This document shows positions 38,090 to 47,746 of a stretch of 64,000 nt of DNA, in pieces. The DNA lies in contig OY781105.1 in NCBI GenBank assembly GCA_963676635.1, positions 4,197,036-4,261,035 of the forward strand, read 5' to 3'. A model generated the notes under the pieces. The model ran no database searches. It saw nothing but the letters and a program-made list of their open reading frames with translations, and was not told the origin of the DNA. The position numbers were made by a program, and so were the translations under genes. Every line of letters begins with the position of its first letter. The stretch's first letter is position 1. Source of the stretch: GCA-002708315 sp963676635 (GTDB lineage Bacteria > Bacteroidota > Bacteroidia > Bacteroidales > F082).

Positions 38090-38398
38090 TTAAGTGTGCT
38101 CGTCTATGCCACAGGACTCATAATCCCTCAGGTAGCAAGGCATAGTAAATAAACAGCGAATTCTCTTTCTTAAGCATCTTGTAATCTCTTTTCTAATGTT
38201 CAATGGATTAATGACCAATCCCTCAGGATCTTCTGCGGGAGACAAGGGCATAATCAATGCATGCCCACTCTCAGACAAGGAACTTACAGCAGATTTCAAG
38301 ATGTTTGTTAAAGTTTTAGCAACTAATGAGCCGGCAGTAAATATTGTGATTAACAAAAAAAGTACTGGTTGCATAATTGCGTATTGTTCGTTTGTCAT
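38090..38398 (-). CDS. Hypothetical small protein with N-terminal membrane segment
   Basis: The 102-residue frame starts at an ATG (38398) and has a hydrophobic segment at about residues 10-28 (MQPVLFLLITIFTAGSLVAK) followed by a soluble part ending with several cysteines (TRCLRKRIRCLFTMPCYLRD). TATCTTTA about 35 bp upstream resembles a -7 box but has A in place of the final G. No family was recognised; an overlapping frame on the other strand is probably a shadow. Confidence 0.4.
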   Translation of the reverse strand: MTNEQYAIMQPVLFLLITIFTAGSLVAKTLTNILKSAVSSLSESGHALIMPLSPAEDPEGLVINPLNIRKEITRCLRKRIRCLFTMPCYLRDYESCGIDEHT

Positions 38399-38825
38399 AA
38401 TAGGTTAATGCTTAGATTATGACGTAAAGATACGTAATTTTTTGATTGATTATACATAATATTAAGGGAATGTCTGCTATTGTCTGCTATTGTCTGTTAT
38501 TGTCCACCATATTCTAAATTATTCTGATAAAGCAAGTATTAATGTAGGGTTATACCTTTTTGCTCAAATAATACGCTAAACAAGGAGATTTTTGGGAAAT
38601 AATTTGGAAATGCGACTTCCTTTCTGACGATAAAAGAGAAGAAATACCTATTATTGAAATTAATTATGCGAAAACCCGAAAATAAACTGGGCGAGCGGGT
38701 TTTTAGTAATATTAAAAGAATCCACTGAATTACTGTATGCACAATATCAAACACATACGGGCTTTATTCCATTATAAACACACTCAAAAAACGCCATAAT
38801 TACTCTAAAAACCAGCCTAGTTCAA

Positions 38826-39256
38826 ACTACACTAAAACTACACTAAAACTACACTAACTACACTAAATCGGATTGAAGCTGTGATATATGTCACATTCAA
38901 TGTTGAGGAAGCGCATTTTTTTTCAAAAAAGTGTTTATAATTACATAATGCAGTAAAAAACACTGAAAATTTGATTGTTATATTATCCTATGAATATGTA
39001 TATCAGATATATACAAGGTGTATTTTATATTTTTATAAACAATATCAGCTAAAAATTCATAAAAATTTAGTGTAGTTTGGTCTAATTTAGTGTAGTTTTA
39101 GTGTAGTTTGAAAAGGCCAAACTACACTGGGTTTGTCGCTGATAAACAAATCATTACAAAGTTTAGTGTAGTTAGTGTAGTTTTTTTTCTAAAAGTATTT
39201 TTGAAAAAAGTAAATATATAAATAACATAGTGCAACCTACACTAACTACACTAAAC
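38826..39256. repeat. Iteron-like cluster of ACTACACTA repeats around an AT-rich core
   Basis: ACTACACTA occurs four times in direct order at 38826, 38837, 38848 and 38857. After about 200 bp of very AT-rich DNA its complement TAGTGTAGT occurs near 39068, 39088 and 39099. A further forward copy (39120), two inverted copies (about 39164-39181) and two forward copies (about 39231-39256) follow. Most adjacent copies are 9-11 bp apart. No gene lies inside. The arrangement resembles a replication origin or a multi-site protein-binding array. Confidence 0.8.
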
Positions 39257-39339
39257 TATTTTTGGATTGTTAAAATAATGATTTATGTTAAAGTTAATGT
39301 TCAAAGTTTAAATTTGGGAATTAAGGAAAACCAGGTATT

Positions 39340-39550
39340 TTTCATTTTTTTGGTGAATAGTGAACTGTGTCCGCCTACCGGCGGATGGTGAGTGGTGAAT
39401 GGTGAATAGTGAATAGTGAGCTGTGTCCGCCTACCGGCGGATGGTAAGCAGAGCGCTTTTCTCACTTTGTCCCTTCGTTCCCTTCAGTCCCTAGAGTCTC
39501 TTCAGTCATTTTTCATTATTCATTTTTCATTATTCTTTTCTTACCCCTTG
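39340..39550. repeat. Modular palindrome-rich intergenic repeat
   Basis: The word GTGTCCGCCTACCGGCGGATGG occurs twice (about 39366 and 39422) between GTGAATAGTGAAT-type stretches, followed by CCCTTCGTTCCCTTCAGTCC and CATTATTCATTTTTCATTATTC. From 39550 to 39960 nothing was recognised. Confidence 0.7.
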
Positions 39551-39960
39551 TCCCTAATCACAAGCTCATGGAGCAATCATTGGAAGCGCTTTGGTTAGTC
39601 GTTTTATGCTCATCCGTACCCCAATTCATGAGCACGCACGACTTGTCCGATGAGCTTGTATTTTTAGTCGATAAGCTTGTTTTTTGAGAAATTGTATTTT
39701 CTTAAAAAAATATCATCATCATAAAAGGAAATTGTAAAAACAGTACCATTACTTTGGAACTTTTTCGTATATTTACAGCTTAAAATCCAGGAAGATTAAC
39801 CATAAACTCACTAAGTTTTTGTTAAGTCCGGACAAGCTTTTTAGTAGCAGAAAACAGATTCTGATAGCAGCATAACTCTTAGGTATGCTACTTTTTAGTA
39901 CTTATGCTAAAGGCAGTCCGATTATTCCGGAAGCTAAAATATTGACTATAATTATTACAA

Positions 39961-40182
39961 ATGAATGAATACAGGTGGTCTGCATTGGCAGACCGGATCA
40001 TAAACAGGTTACATAAGCACATTTTTGTGGCATATGCTGTGTTATGTTTTCCGGGGATAGCTTATAAGTGTTTCCTGGTGCAGAGACTATATTCAGCTTC
40101 TATTGTTCTACGTCATATAAATAAGATTAATGTTACAAATCCGGATAAATATCTGGAATACATGAAATTAAAACCTCCATAA
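39961..40182 (+). CDS. Possible small hypothetical protein, 73 residues
   Basis: The frame starts at ATG 39961 (MNEYRWSALADRIINRLHKH) and has a moderately hydrophobic centre (FVAYAVLCFPGIAYKCFLV) and a plausible soluble end (NKINVTNPDKYLEYMKLKPP). Codon content is not obviously that of a repeat. No ribosome-binding site, family or neighbour supports it. Confidence 0.35.
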   Translation: MNEYRWSALADRIINRLHKHIFVAYAVLCFPGIAYKCFLVQRLYSASIVLRHINKINVTNPDKYLEYMKLKPP

Positions 40183-40339
40183 GTATTTGTAATGTAATGA
40201 TATTTTATCTTATAATGCGAAGAAACTCACAGTAATCTATAAATATTGTTTGTGATATTTCAAAATTCGAAACCAAACATTTGTAAATAGAAATACAGTC
40301 TTACTTTTATTAAATTCGTTATTCTTTCGATGATGCATC

Positions 40340-40914
40340 ATACACCTGATGTGTAGATGAGAGGGGTGTAGTCTGAATAATTATACTCTGTCCGTAATTG
40401 GGATTTTGTTGCATGGTGAACAATAGTTCAGGTTGGTAATTACCCAGTCGCCGAAAGCACTTGTAATACAAAAATTATCACTTGTGGGAGCAATCGTTAT
40501 CACAAAAGGAAATGATCAATTACACAAGTGAAAATGATCAATTACACCTGTGATAATGGTTGGTGGGAGAGGTGAAAATGCGACTTTGCTAAAATACGAC
40601 TTTGCGAGGTAGCGACTGGAGGTACCTGAGTACCTATAGAGAAAAGCTCTGCTAACTGCTTATTGCTCACTGATTACTTACTGTCTTGAACAAGATTAAA
40701 CAGATTTACAAGAAGACAGGATTCCGGAAAGGGGTGTCTATTTGGATTTGCCATAAAGCAGGAGAGTACAAAGCTTAGCTTAGAATTCAACCACCCATGC
40801 CACAAAGAATCCTGTTAATCCTAAAATCCTTAAATCCTGTTCAGAAATTGTTATAACACGAGTCGCTAGATTCGCGCAAATTGTATTTATAGGAAATCGA
40901 TAAATTCGCTTACG
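40340..40914. other. Gene-free stretch with short direct repeats
   Basis: AAATGATCAATTACAC occurs at 40510-40525 and 40532-40547 (22-bp period), each followed by a CAAGTG/CTGTG variant, and TTATCAC words surround them. The word GCGACTTTGC occurs twice near 40580-40600. From 40640 onward are words such as AACTGCTTATTGCTCACTGATTAC that recur before the gene at 43.9 kb. No gene was recognised. Confidence 0.45.
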
Positions 40915-41537
40915 CTTATTTTGCTCAAGCCGCAAGGAATCACCCACCCCTAAAGGACTGGGTTACTGGCGGATTGCTGATGTTCTGGTATTTTTCTGGC
41001 TTCAACCAACCTTAAGGATGGTTTTGTGGGTAATATTTTAAAACCTGGCAGGTTCCTGAATTCCAAACAACCCACAATGTTCCAATAACCACTCATCCGT
41101 ATCTACATAATTAGTCAGAACTACCGGAGTTGGGAACGGCGGGCCTCTTTTGGTTAAGTGGATTTTTAGAAGTGTAGCGTTAGAGAAATGGAGAAGCTCA
41201 GAGGAACGAGGAGATCACTCCATTGAACTTACGCTACATCCGCCTCAGGCGGACTTAAGCAGAAGAAGCCCATGATTTTTTGCCTCGCCCGCCGAAGCCT
41301 TGGCGTAGGAGGGTTGTTTACTTTTTTATCAAGAACTGCGAAGCAATCATGAACTCCAATAAAAATATACAAGCTGTGAGTAAAAAACGTAAAAGCCTTG
41401 CGGCTTGAGCAAAAATTGCTTATGCAATTTTATCGATTCCCTATAAATAAATTAAAAAGCACCTGAGTGCTCTTATATTTGGGGTTTCCTATCGCTACCT
41501 GATCCTCAGGAGATCCCTCCTCCTTCGTCGTTCGGCA
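40915..41537. repeat. Dispersed repeat family B (copy B) and relatives
   Basis: Bases 41117-41460 are the inverted partner of the block at 19.54-19.86 kb, with one mismatch over about 60 bp around GAAATGGAGAAGCTC. Here ATCCGCCTCAGGCGGA (about 41236-41251) replaces the AT-rich bases of copy A. The left part (40935-41095) is an inverted, diverged relative of the ACCCACAAAACAACCCTTAAGG word at 42.84 and 43.69 kb. The right part ends in CCCTCCTCCTTCGTCGTTCGGCATGA, where the second IS110 element starts. Confidence 0.75.
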
Positions 41538-41546
41538 TGAACTGTG

Positions 41547-42518
41547 CTAAAAAGCAAGATTTTTTTGATAATTTTTTTCATAACTTGATAAATTAGATCC
41601 AATCGCAAAAGCTTGCCTAAGTAATTTGTTAGCAATTGCAATTTTTATTACTCTTTCAGGTTTACCTTTTAACTTGAGTCTATCATACATTTGTTTGCAT
41701 TGTAAATTCCTTGTCTTGGCTGTCCAGGAGCATATATATAGTAGTTTCCTAAGGTGCCTGTTACCCATTTTGGTGATATGGCCTTTACCCTTGATGCTAG
41801 AGCCTGACTCAAATATTCTGGGAGCTAATCCGACATATGATGCGAACTTTTTAACATCATCAAACTTGTTAAAGTTATTGGTAATTGCAATAAACATCAA
41901 TGCAGTTTTTGGCCCAATGCCTGGTATTGACCTTAATGCATCATATGTTTGTTTGTAATGTTGTTCAACAATTTCCAGCATATGATCTTCAAGCTTTTTG
42001 ATCTTTCTTTCAATAATTTTAATTAAAGCTCTTAGTTCTTTTGCGATCAGTTTGTCAATATTGGGAACAACAGAAAATGCTTCTAATTGATTACTTATCA
42101 TTGTTCTTTGCTTAAGCAATAACTCTATGGCAGTATTAGCCTGGACTAAAGCATTAATATTATCTTCATTAGGTTCCCATATATCAGGCCTTTCAGACTG
42201 TCCATAAAGAGCTATCATTTTTGCATCCTTTTTATCAGTCTTTGCCTTAACCATTCTCATCCTCACAAAGTGCTTTATCTGTAGAGGATTAACCACAGAC
42301 ACATCAATTCTTTTACTATGCAAATATGTGGCAAGTTGGAGATAATAGGGTCCAGTAGCTTCCATCACGCAATGATCCTGTTGATTAATGATTGAAAGAA
42401 AAGATTTAAATCCTTTCATGCTGTTTTTAAACTTACAATGAGTGAAAACGTCATCTTTTTCTTGAAAACTTACATCAAAACTTGATTTTGATATGTCAAT
42501 TCCTATAACTTTGCTCAT
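41547..42518 (-). CDS. IS110-family transposase (second type)
   Basis: From ATG 42518 the 323-residue protein begins MSKVIGIDISKSSFDV, with the first catalytic Asp. VMEATGPYYLQLA carries the Glu and KTDKKDAKMIALYG the last Asp of the DEDD domain. A coiled region (RALIKIIERKIKKLEDHM) leads into the Transposase_20 domain (LRSIPGIGPKTALMFIAI, FASYVGLAPRIFESGSSIKG, RHLRKLLYICSW). It is clearly distinct from the other IS110 protein here. The frame extends upstream to a TTG at 42563, but the ATG aligns with family starts. Confidence 0.94.
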   Translation of the reverse strand: MSKVIGIDISKSSFDVSFQEKDDVFTHCKFKNSMKGFKSFLSIINQQDHCVMEATGPYYLQLATYLHSKRIDVSVVNPLQIKHFVRMRMVKAKTDKKDAKMIALYGQSERPDIWEPNEDNINALVQANTAIELLLKQRTMISNQLEAFSVVPNIDKLIAKELRALIKIIERKIKKLEDHMLEIVEQHYKQTYDALRSIPGIGPKTALMFIAITNNFNKFDDVKKFASYVGLAPRIFESGSSIKGKGHITKMGNRHLRKLLYICSWTAKTRNLQCKQMYDRLKLKGKPERVIKIAIANKLLRQAFAIGSNLSSYEKNYQKNLAF

Positions 42519-42755
42519 AACACAATTTTTTGATCGGAAGGAAAAACTACTGGAACTTATCAATCCTAAATACAGGCTTTTTGCCTAATGAACTGTCCAA
42601 GTTTTAGTAGAAGGAGAAAGGGGCTAGCATGCCGAACTGGTTTTAATACCGAATGACAGGTAATAGTCTTATTCTTTCTCCATTCCTTCTGATTGTTAAT
42701 ATTAATTTATCAACTTAAAAATAATACTAAAAATATTTTATTTGCAAACATAGGA
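42519..42755 (-). ncRNA. Candidate bridge RNA region upstream of the second IS110 transposase
   Basis: The 237 bp between the element's right end and the transposase ATG are non-coding. In IS110-group elements this is where the bridge RNA with donor and target loops is encoded. The loop sequences were not assigned. The expected target-binding loop should match CGGCATGACAGCC. Confidence 0.5.
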
Positions 42756-43925
42756 TGACAGCCTTTTTTTTATTTTATGTGACTGAACCACACAGTAGGG
42801 TTTTTGAATTTCAGGAACCTGTCAGATTTTAAATCATCACCCACAAAACAACCCTTAAGGGTTTGTTGATGCCAGAAGCATAGGTGAATATCAGCAATAC
42901 ACCAGTAACCCAGTCCTTTTTTTAATCGCCGTATCAGCCTTAGGCTGAGCAGGAGATAGGGGTGGGTGATTGCAAGGTGGCTTTAACTTTTTTTTGATAG
43001 GAGAGCGTAGTTTCACGTGTCCGCCTCCACGGCGGATGAAACTACGCTCAGTGGGGTTTATCTCACTGCAGCTAATTTACTTTACATTCAATCTTTCTCA
43101 TTTAATCTACGTTCAGCGATGGTTTTTCTTAAATTATTCGCAATGCAAAGCCCACAAAAACAGGCCAGGCTTTCAGCCTTAATAAGTACTTCGCCATGGT
43201 CATAGGGCTTCCGCCCTATGCTATTACAGGACGCCCTTTCAGGGCTTTGAGGTTCAATGTTCAAGGTTTAAAGTTCAATGTTGGGGTTTGTCCAACTTTA
43301 GTCATCATAACTCGCATTATCACATTTTCAATATAGGGGATCCCTCCTCCTTCGTCGTTCGGCATGACAGCCTTTATTTATTTTATGTAGCTGATACACA
43401 ACACGTAAGGTGGTTTGAGATATTCAGCACTCTTAAAAACCATCCCCTGTAGGGACACCCCTGTGTGGGTGTCCGCTTTGATATTCAACGTTCAATTTTG
43501 GATGTATATAAATAGCGCGAGTACCCTGACATGTGCTTTTATATTTGGGGTTTCTTATCGCTACCTGATCCTCAGGAGATCCCTCCTCCTTCGTCGTTCG
43601 GCATGACAGCTTTTTTTTTATTTTATGTGACTGAACCACACAGTAGGGTTTTTGAATTTCAGGAACCTGTCAGATTTTAAATCATCACCCACAAAACAAC
43701 CCTTAAGGGTTTGTTGATAACAGAAGAAACCCGAAATATCAGAAATACACCAGTAACCCAGTCCTTTAGGGGTGGGTGATTGCAAGGCGGCTTTGAGCAA
43801 AAGCACCTGAATACCAAAAACAAAACGCTCTGCTCACTGATTACTGATTACTGATCACTGCTTACTGTTCACCTCTCACCTCTCATTTCTCACTCTCACT
43901 TCCCACACAACATTAAAATTTTTTG
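42756..43925. repeat. Dense mosaic of dispersed repeats, including nested hairpin (copy 6, inverted)
   Basis: CATCACCCACAAAACAACCC ... GGGTGGGTGATTGCAAGG occurs twice (42.83-42.98 and 43.68-43.79 kb). The nested hairpin is at 43003-43049 with outer arms GAGCGTAGTT and AACTACGCTC around TCCGCCTCCACGGCGGA, in inverted orientation. ACAGGCCAGGCTTTCAGCC and GGGCTTCCGCCCTATGC follow at 43.16-43.22 kb. GGACACCCCTGTGTGGGTGTCC (hairpin) is at about 43.45 kb and CTCCTTCGTCGTTCGGCATG at 43.35 and 43.59 kb. No gene was supported. Confidence 0.75.
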
Positions 43926-43940
43926 TACTTTTATCGCAAA

Positions 43941-46900
43941 ATGAACTGTTTTAAAATGAAAAGCTTATTAAAAAACAAATTTCGGATAATAATATTTTTT
44001 ACAATGTTGGCATTGCCCATATTATCTTTTTCCCAGGGAAAAGAAGCCAATATTTGGTATTTTGGTTCATATGCCGGTGTGAATTTTAACACGGGAAGCC
44101 CACCTACCAAGCTTACCGATAGTCAAATGACTTGCTCTTCTCAAATAGGTTCAACAAGTATTGCTGATAGTATGGGTAATTTGTTGTTTTATACCAATGG
44201 GCGAGAAGTTTGGAATAAAAACCATACTATTATGACTAACGGCAATCACATAGGAAGTCAATCTACCCAGGGAGCTATTGTTATACCAAAAGATGAGATT
44301 TTAGGCTTATATTACGTTTTTGGTTTTGGTGTTGATCCATCATATTCACACTTTGTATTTCAATACTCTGTTATTGATATGAGGATGGACAATGGCAACG
44401 GTGCAGTTGTTGACAGTTTAAAGGAGATATTCCTGGTTGACAATACATCATGGCACATTAGTGCTGTTAAACATGCCAATTATAATGATTTTTGGGTTGT
44501 TTGTCATGGCTTTAACAATAGATATTATTATTCTTTTTTAGTTACAAAAGACAGCATTTATCCCCCTGTTGAAAGGCAAATTGGTTCAAGTTTTTCAAAT
44601 GTAGAGGGATATATGAAGATATCACCAAATGGAAAAAAAATTGCGGCTGCTTTATACGATGGGGGAGATTCGTTTTTTGAGCTACTGGATTTTAATAATG
44701 AAACAGGTGTTGTAAGTGATATAAACTATGTTAGTCAAGATGGGATTTTTAAAGGAGTTGAATTTTCACCTGATAACACAAAACTATATGTTAATGGTTC
44801 AAATATGTTATACCAATATGACCTTGAAGCCGGATCACCACAACAGATTCTCGAATCAGGTGTTAATATTGCCAGTAGTAGCGGTGAAGGAGCACTGCAA
44901 TTGGGCCCCGATGGTATTATTTATTGCGTTGTACCTGGATACGGACATGCCTATTACCTTAGTGTTATAAATAACCCAAATTTAAAAGCCCCTGCATGCA
45001 CTTTTCAATGGGATGTTGTTGATCTTCGTCCTTATTCTACAACCAGTAGTCTACCTACTTTTATCCAGTCCTACCTCAATGATCCCAACTTTAGCTGGCA
45101 GAATACCTGTTTTGGAGAGACAACCTTATTTACAATTGATGATGTTAACGGAGTTGACTCGGTATTCTGGAATTTTGGAGATTTTGGGTCTTATCCCAAT
45201 AATACTTCAACACTTTTTATGCCCACGCATGTGTTCTCGCAGGCAGATACTTTTAATGTTACACTTACTGTTTACAGCGGACTTATTGAGAAGCAGGTTA
45301 CCAAGCAAGTTGTTGTATATCCTTCACCACAACCCGATCTTGGCAGCGACACCCTGTTATGCAGCACTCCTTTCTCCATCGAACTGGATGCTACCTGTAA
45401 TGCCGTTTCATATGTATGGCATGATATGTTTGGGGTAACAACACCCCAAATTACTGTTAGCGACACAGGAACATACATTGTTACTGCCACCAACAGCGAA
45501 GGCTGCTCTGGTACCGATAGCATAGCAATAGAGCTTACTCCACAGCCTGTTGTTGATATATCAAACCTTGTTATAACCAACGCAGGGTGTGGGTTGCAAA
45601 ACGGTGAAATTACCGGTATACAGGTAACAGTTAGCACAACGTTGCTGTATACGTGGATAAACCAGTATAATGATACCATTGGCCATACTCTGGATATCAT
45701 AGGGCTTGGTGCAGGCACATATACCCTTATGGCATTCAATAGCAATGGATGCGATCATAACCTTGGAGATTATATAGTTGACGACAACGGCAGCTTAACC
45801 ATTAATTCTGTTACTTTTTCCGATGATCATTGTAATTTATCATCAGGGGAGATAATAATTGATGAGTCAAACACAGGTAATATATTCTATAGTATTTACG
45901 GTGACTCTGCATGGGTACAGAACAGCGGCGTATTCACGGGTGTTACTTCCGGAGAATATTTAGTTGCCATTAAAGACAACTTAGGCTGCATTGAATTCTA
46001 CAATGGAAATCCTGTTGTTATTAACAATATTGGCGGTCCACAGGTAAGCGCGGTAAGCATTACTCCCGATGTTAATAATCTATCGACCGGAAGTATTGAT
46101 ATTGCAGCAGCAGGAACAGGCGATATTTCATATTCCATATACAGTGGCAACAACCCACAACTTAACAACGGGCTGTTTACCAACCTTTCAGCGGGGTTGT
46201 ACAACTGTTATGTTAGCGATACTTTTGGCTGCGACACCTCCTTTACAGCATATGTTCCTCAGAATGCCACCGACACACTGCTTGCTATCAGCGGGTTTGG
46301 CAACTCATGCGAGGGAGAGGCTGCTGTTATTCCTTTACATCTGGTAAATTTTAACGATGTGTACAGTTTCGATGTAAACCTCAACTATGATGTAAATATT
46401 GTTATCTGCGATGGCTACCAAGAGCTTAACCCCTTACTCGAAGATGGGTTTACTGCTTATGTGTCAACCTCAACAGGTGAGATACATCTGCAATGGCAGG
46501 GAACATCCCCTTTGACGATCGCTGATGATGCTACCATGTGTGAGCTTATCTTCAGAGGTCTTGGAGAAGGCATTTCTCCTGTTAACTGGGAATCAGGACC
46601 GGCACAAAGTGCTTTTTATGATATCAATCACGATCCTATTAACGCAAGTTATTTCAAAGGTGAGATAAAAGTATACAGCAATCCGAATATTGCTGCACAG
46701 CCACAAGCATATCTGTGCTCCGGTGAAAGCCTTAATATCGACCCTGAGGTATCTGGTGGCAATGGCACTATCAATTACCTGTGGTCGGGTCCCGATGGTT
46801 TTGCTTCCAACAATAAGCAGGTTAATATTGCATCAATATCAACGGAAGAATCAGGAACTTATATTCTGAGTGTAGAAGACTCGATGACATGCAGCAATAC

Positions 46901-47423
46901 TCAAAGCTTTATGGTTAATGTTTTTGCCTCGCCACAGATAGCTTTTGCTGCCTACGACACCTTGTGGATGGAACCGGGCGATATTCTTGAAGCTGGTACC
47001 AACTATGCATACATCTATTCATGGAACACTGGTGAAACAACACCAGCTATTACTATCGATACATGTGGTACATACAGCGTGGAAGTTGTTTCTCCTGAAA
47101 ACTGCTCATCACAGAAATCGGTAATGATACTTTGGGACGGCATACCATTTTACATTCCTAACGCTTTCACTCCCGATGGCGACGGTCTTAATGATGTTTT
47201 CAACATAATCCCCAAATACGACTACATAAGAGATTTTCGTCTAACCATCTTTAATCGGTGGGGACAGCAAATATTCACCACCCGCGACTACAACAAAGGC
47301 TGGGACGGCACTTTTAAAGGAAGCCCTTGCATGGTGGGAGCGTACATCTACAAAGTCACCTACAGCGAATTCAGCTCCCCCGGGGCGAAGTCTGTTGAGG
47401 GTAGTGTTGTTGTGGTTAGGTAG
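43941..47423 (+). CDS. Surface protein with propeller, PKD, SprB-like and cohesin-like regions and T9SS type B sorting domain
   Basis: From ATG 43941 the protein has 1160 residues; ATG 43956 (MKSLLKNKF) is an alternative and the frame also opens at a TTG at 43923. A signal peptide (FTMLALPILSFSQ) leads into KEANIWYFGSYAGVNFN and a beta-propeller-like region to about residue 370. One PKD-like module (SVFWNFGDFGSYPNNTS) follows. Then come modules of the SprB-repeat type (AGCGLQNGEITGIQVTV, LGAGTYTLMAFNSNGCD). A cohesin-like region (GNSCEGEAAVIPLHLVNFND) and a further Ig-like module lead to the type B domain (IPNAFTPDGDGLNDVFNI, FNRWGQQIFTT, GWDGTFKGSPCMVGAYIYKV). It should be a cell-surface adhesin or gliding-related protein. 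No PorP gene is adjacent. Confidence 0.92.
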   Translation: MNCFKMKSLLKNKFRIIIFFTMLALPILSFSQGKEANIWYFGSYAGVNFNTGSPPTKLTDSQMTCSSQIGSTSIADSMGNLLFYTNGREVWNKNHTIMTNGNHIGSQSTQGAIVIPKDEILGLYYVFGFGVDPSYSHFVFQYSVIDMRMDNGNGAVVDSLKEIFLVDNTSWHISAVKHANYNDFWVVCHGFNNRYYYSFLVTKDSIYPPVERQIGSSFSNVEGYMKISPNGKKIAAALYDGGDSFFELLDFNNETGVVSDINYVSQDGIFKGVEFSPDNTKLYVNGSNMLYQYDLEAGSPQQILESGVNIASSSGEGALQLGPDGIIYCVVPGYGHAYYLSVINNPNLKAPACTFQWDVVDLRPYSTTSSLPTFIQSYLNDPNFSWQNTCFGETTLFTIDDVNGVDSVFWNFGDFGSYPNNTSTLFMPTHVFSQADTFNVTLTVYSGLIEKQVTKQVVVYPSPQPDLGSDTLLCSTPFSIELDATCNAVSYVWHDMFGVTTPQITVSDTGTYIVTATNSEGCSGTDSIAIELTPQPVVDISNLVITNAGCGLQNGEITGIQVTVSTTLLYTWINQYNDTIGHTLDIIGLGAGTYTLMAFNSNGCDHNLGDYIVDDNGSLTINSVTFSDDHCNLSSGEIIIDESNTGNIFYSIYGDSAWVQNSGVFTGVTSGEYLVAIKDNLGCIEFYNGNPVVINNIGGPQVSAVSITPDVNNLSTGSIDIAAAGTGDISYSIYSGNNPQLNNGLFTNLSAGLYNCYVSDTFGCDTSFTAYVPQNATDTLLAISGFGNSCEGEAAVIPLHLVNFNDVYSFDVNLNYDVNIVICDGYQELNPLLEDGFTAYVSTSTGEIHLQWQGTSPLTIADDATMCELIFRGLGEGISPVNWESGPAQSAFYDINHDPINASYFKGEIKVYSNPNIAAQPQAYLCSGESLNIDPEVSGGNGTINYLWSGPDGFASNNKQVNIASISTEESGTYILSVEDSMTCSNTQSFMVNVFASPQIAFAAYDTLWMEPGDILEAGTNYAYIYSWNTGETTPAITIDTCGTYSVEVVSPENCSSQKSVMILWDGIPFYIPNAFTPDGDGLNDVFNIIPKYDYIRDFRLTIFNRWGQQIFTTRDYNKGWDGTFKGSPCMVGAYIYKVTYSEFSSPGAKSVEGSVVVVR

Positions 47424-47439
47424 GTATTGGAATAATGTG

Positions 47440-47640
47440 GGTTGTTTGGGGTATTCAGCACGATTAAAAACCACCCCCTGTAGGGACACCCCTGTGTGGG
47501 TGTCCGCTTTGATATTCAACGTTCAATGTTGAATGTAACCGATAAATAAACATAAAACCACCCAGGTGCTTTTATATTTGGAGGTTTATCTCACTTTAAC
47601 TCTCGTACCTTACATTCAACCTCTCTCTGTCATACAATAA
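47440..47640. repeat. Dispersed repeat with GGACACCC...GGGTGTCC hairpin
   Basis: TATTCAGCAC ... CCCCCTGTAGGGACACCCC and the hairpin arms GGACACCC/GGGTGTCC near 47.49 kb, followed by TGATATTCAACGTTCAATGTT, match the block at 43.42-43.51 kb. It begins within 20 bp of the type B gene's stop. GCTTTTATATTTGGAGGTTTATCTC follows. Confidence 0.7.
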
Positions 47641-47693
47641 ACTTGTTAAGTCATAATGGTAGCATATTGCCTGATATGGATTTATTATTGCAA

Positions 47694-47730
47694 TAAAAAA
47701 ACCCAACGCAATTGCATTGGGTTTTTATTT
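47694..47730. terminator. Rho-independent terminator between convergent genes
   Basis: AAAAACCCAA pairs with TTGGGTTTTT around CGCAATTGCA, with an A-run before and a T-run after, so it can work on both strands. It lies about 17 bp beyond the stop of the aminotransferase gene. Confidence 0.85.
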
Positions 47731-47746
47731 TTCAGAAGGTTGAAAC

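Larger units (their letters stand above)
41541..42755 (-). mobile_element. IS110-family element with long upstream non-coding end (about 1215 bp)
   Basis: The element interrupts the dispersed word CTCCTTCGTCGTTCGGCATGACAGCC. Left of it is ...CGGCATGA and right of it ATGACAGCC..., while the uninterrupted word stands at about 43345-43375 and 43585-43612. ATGA is present on both sides (41537-41540 and 42755-42758), so one ATGA belongs to the junction. The transposase stop is 6 bp from the left end, and 237 bp of non-coding DNA lie upstream of the start, the layout of the IS110 group proper. Confidence 0.9.

Noticed and set aside
38539..38754. 71-residue minus-strand frame
   Set aside because: No recognisable domain, no start context, and it lies in a low-coding-potential stretch next to the repeat array. 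I could not support it.
43017..43639. Several 60-70-residue frames between 42.97 and 43.81 kb
   Set aside because: All lie within the dispersed repeat mosaic and change frame between copies of the same repeat.
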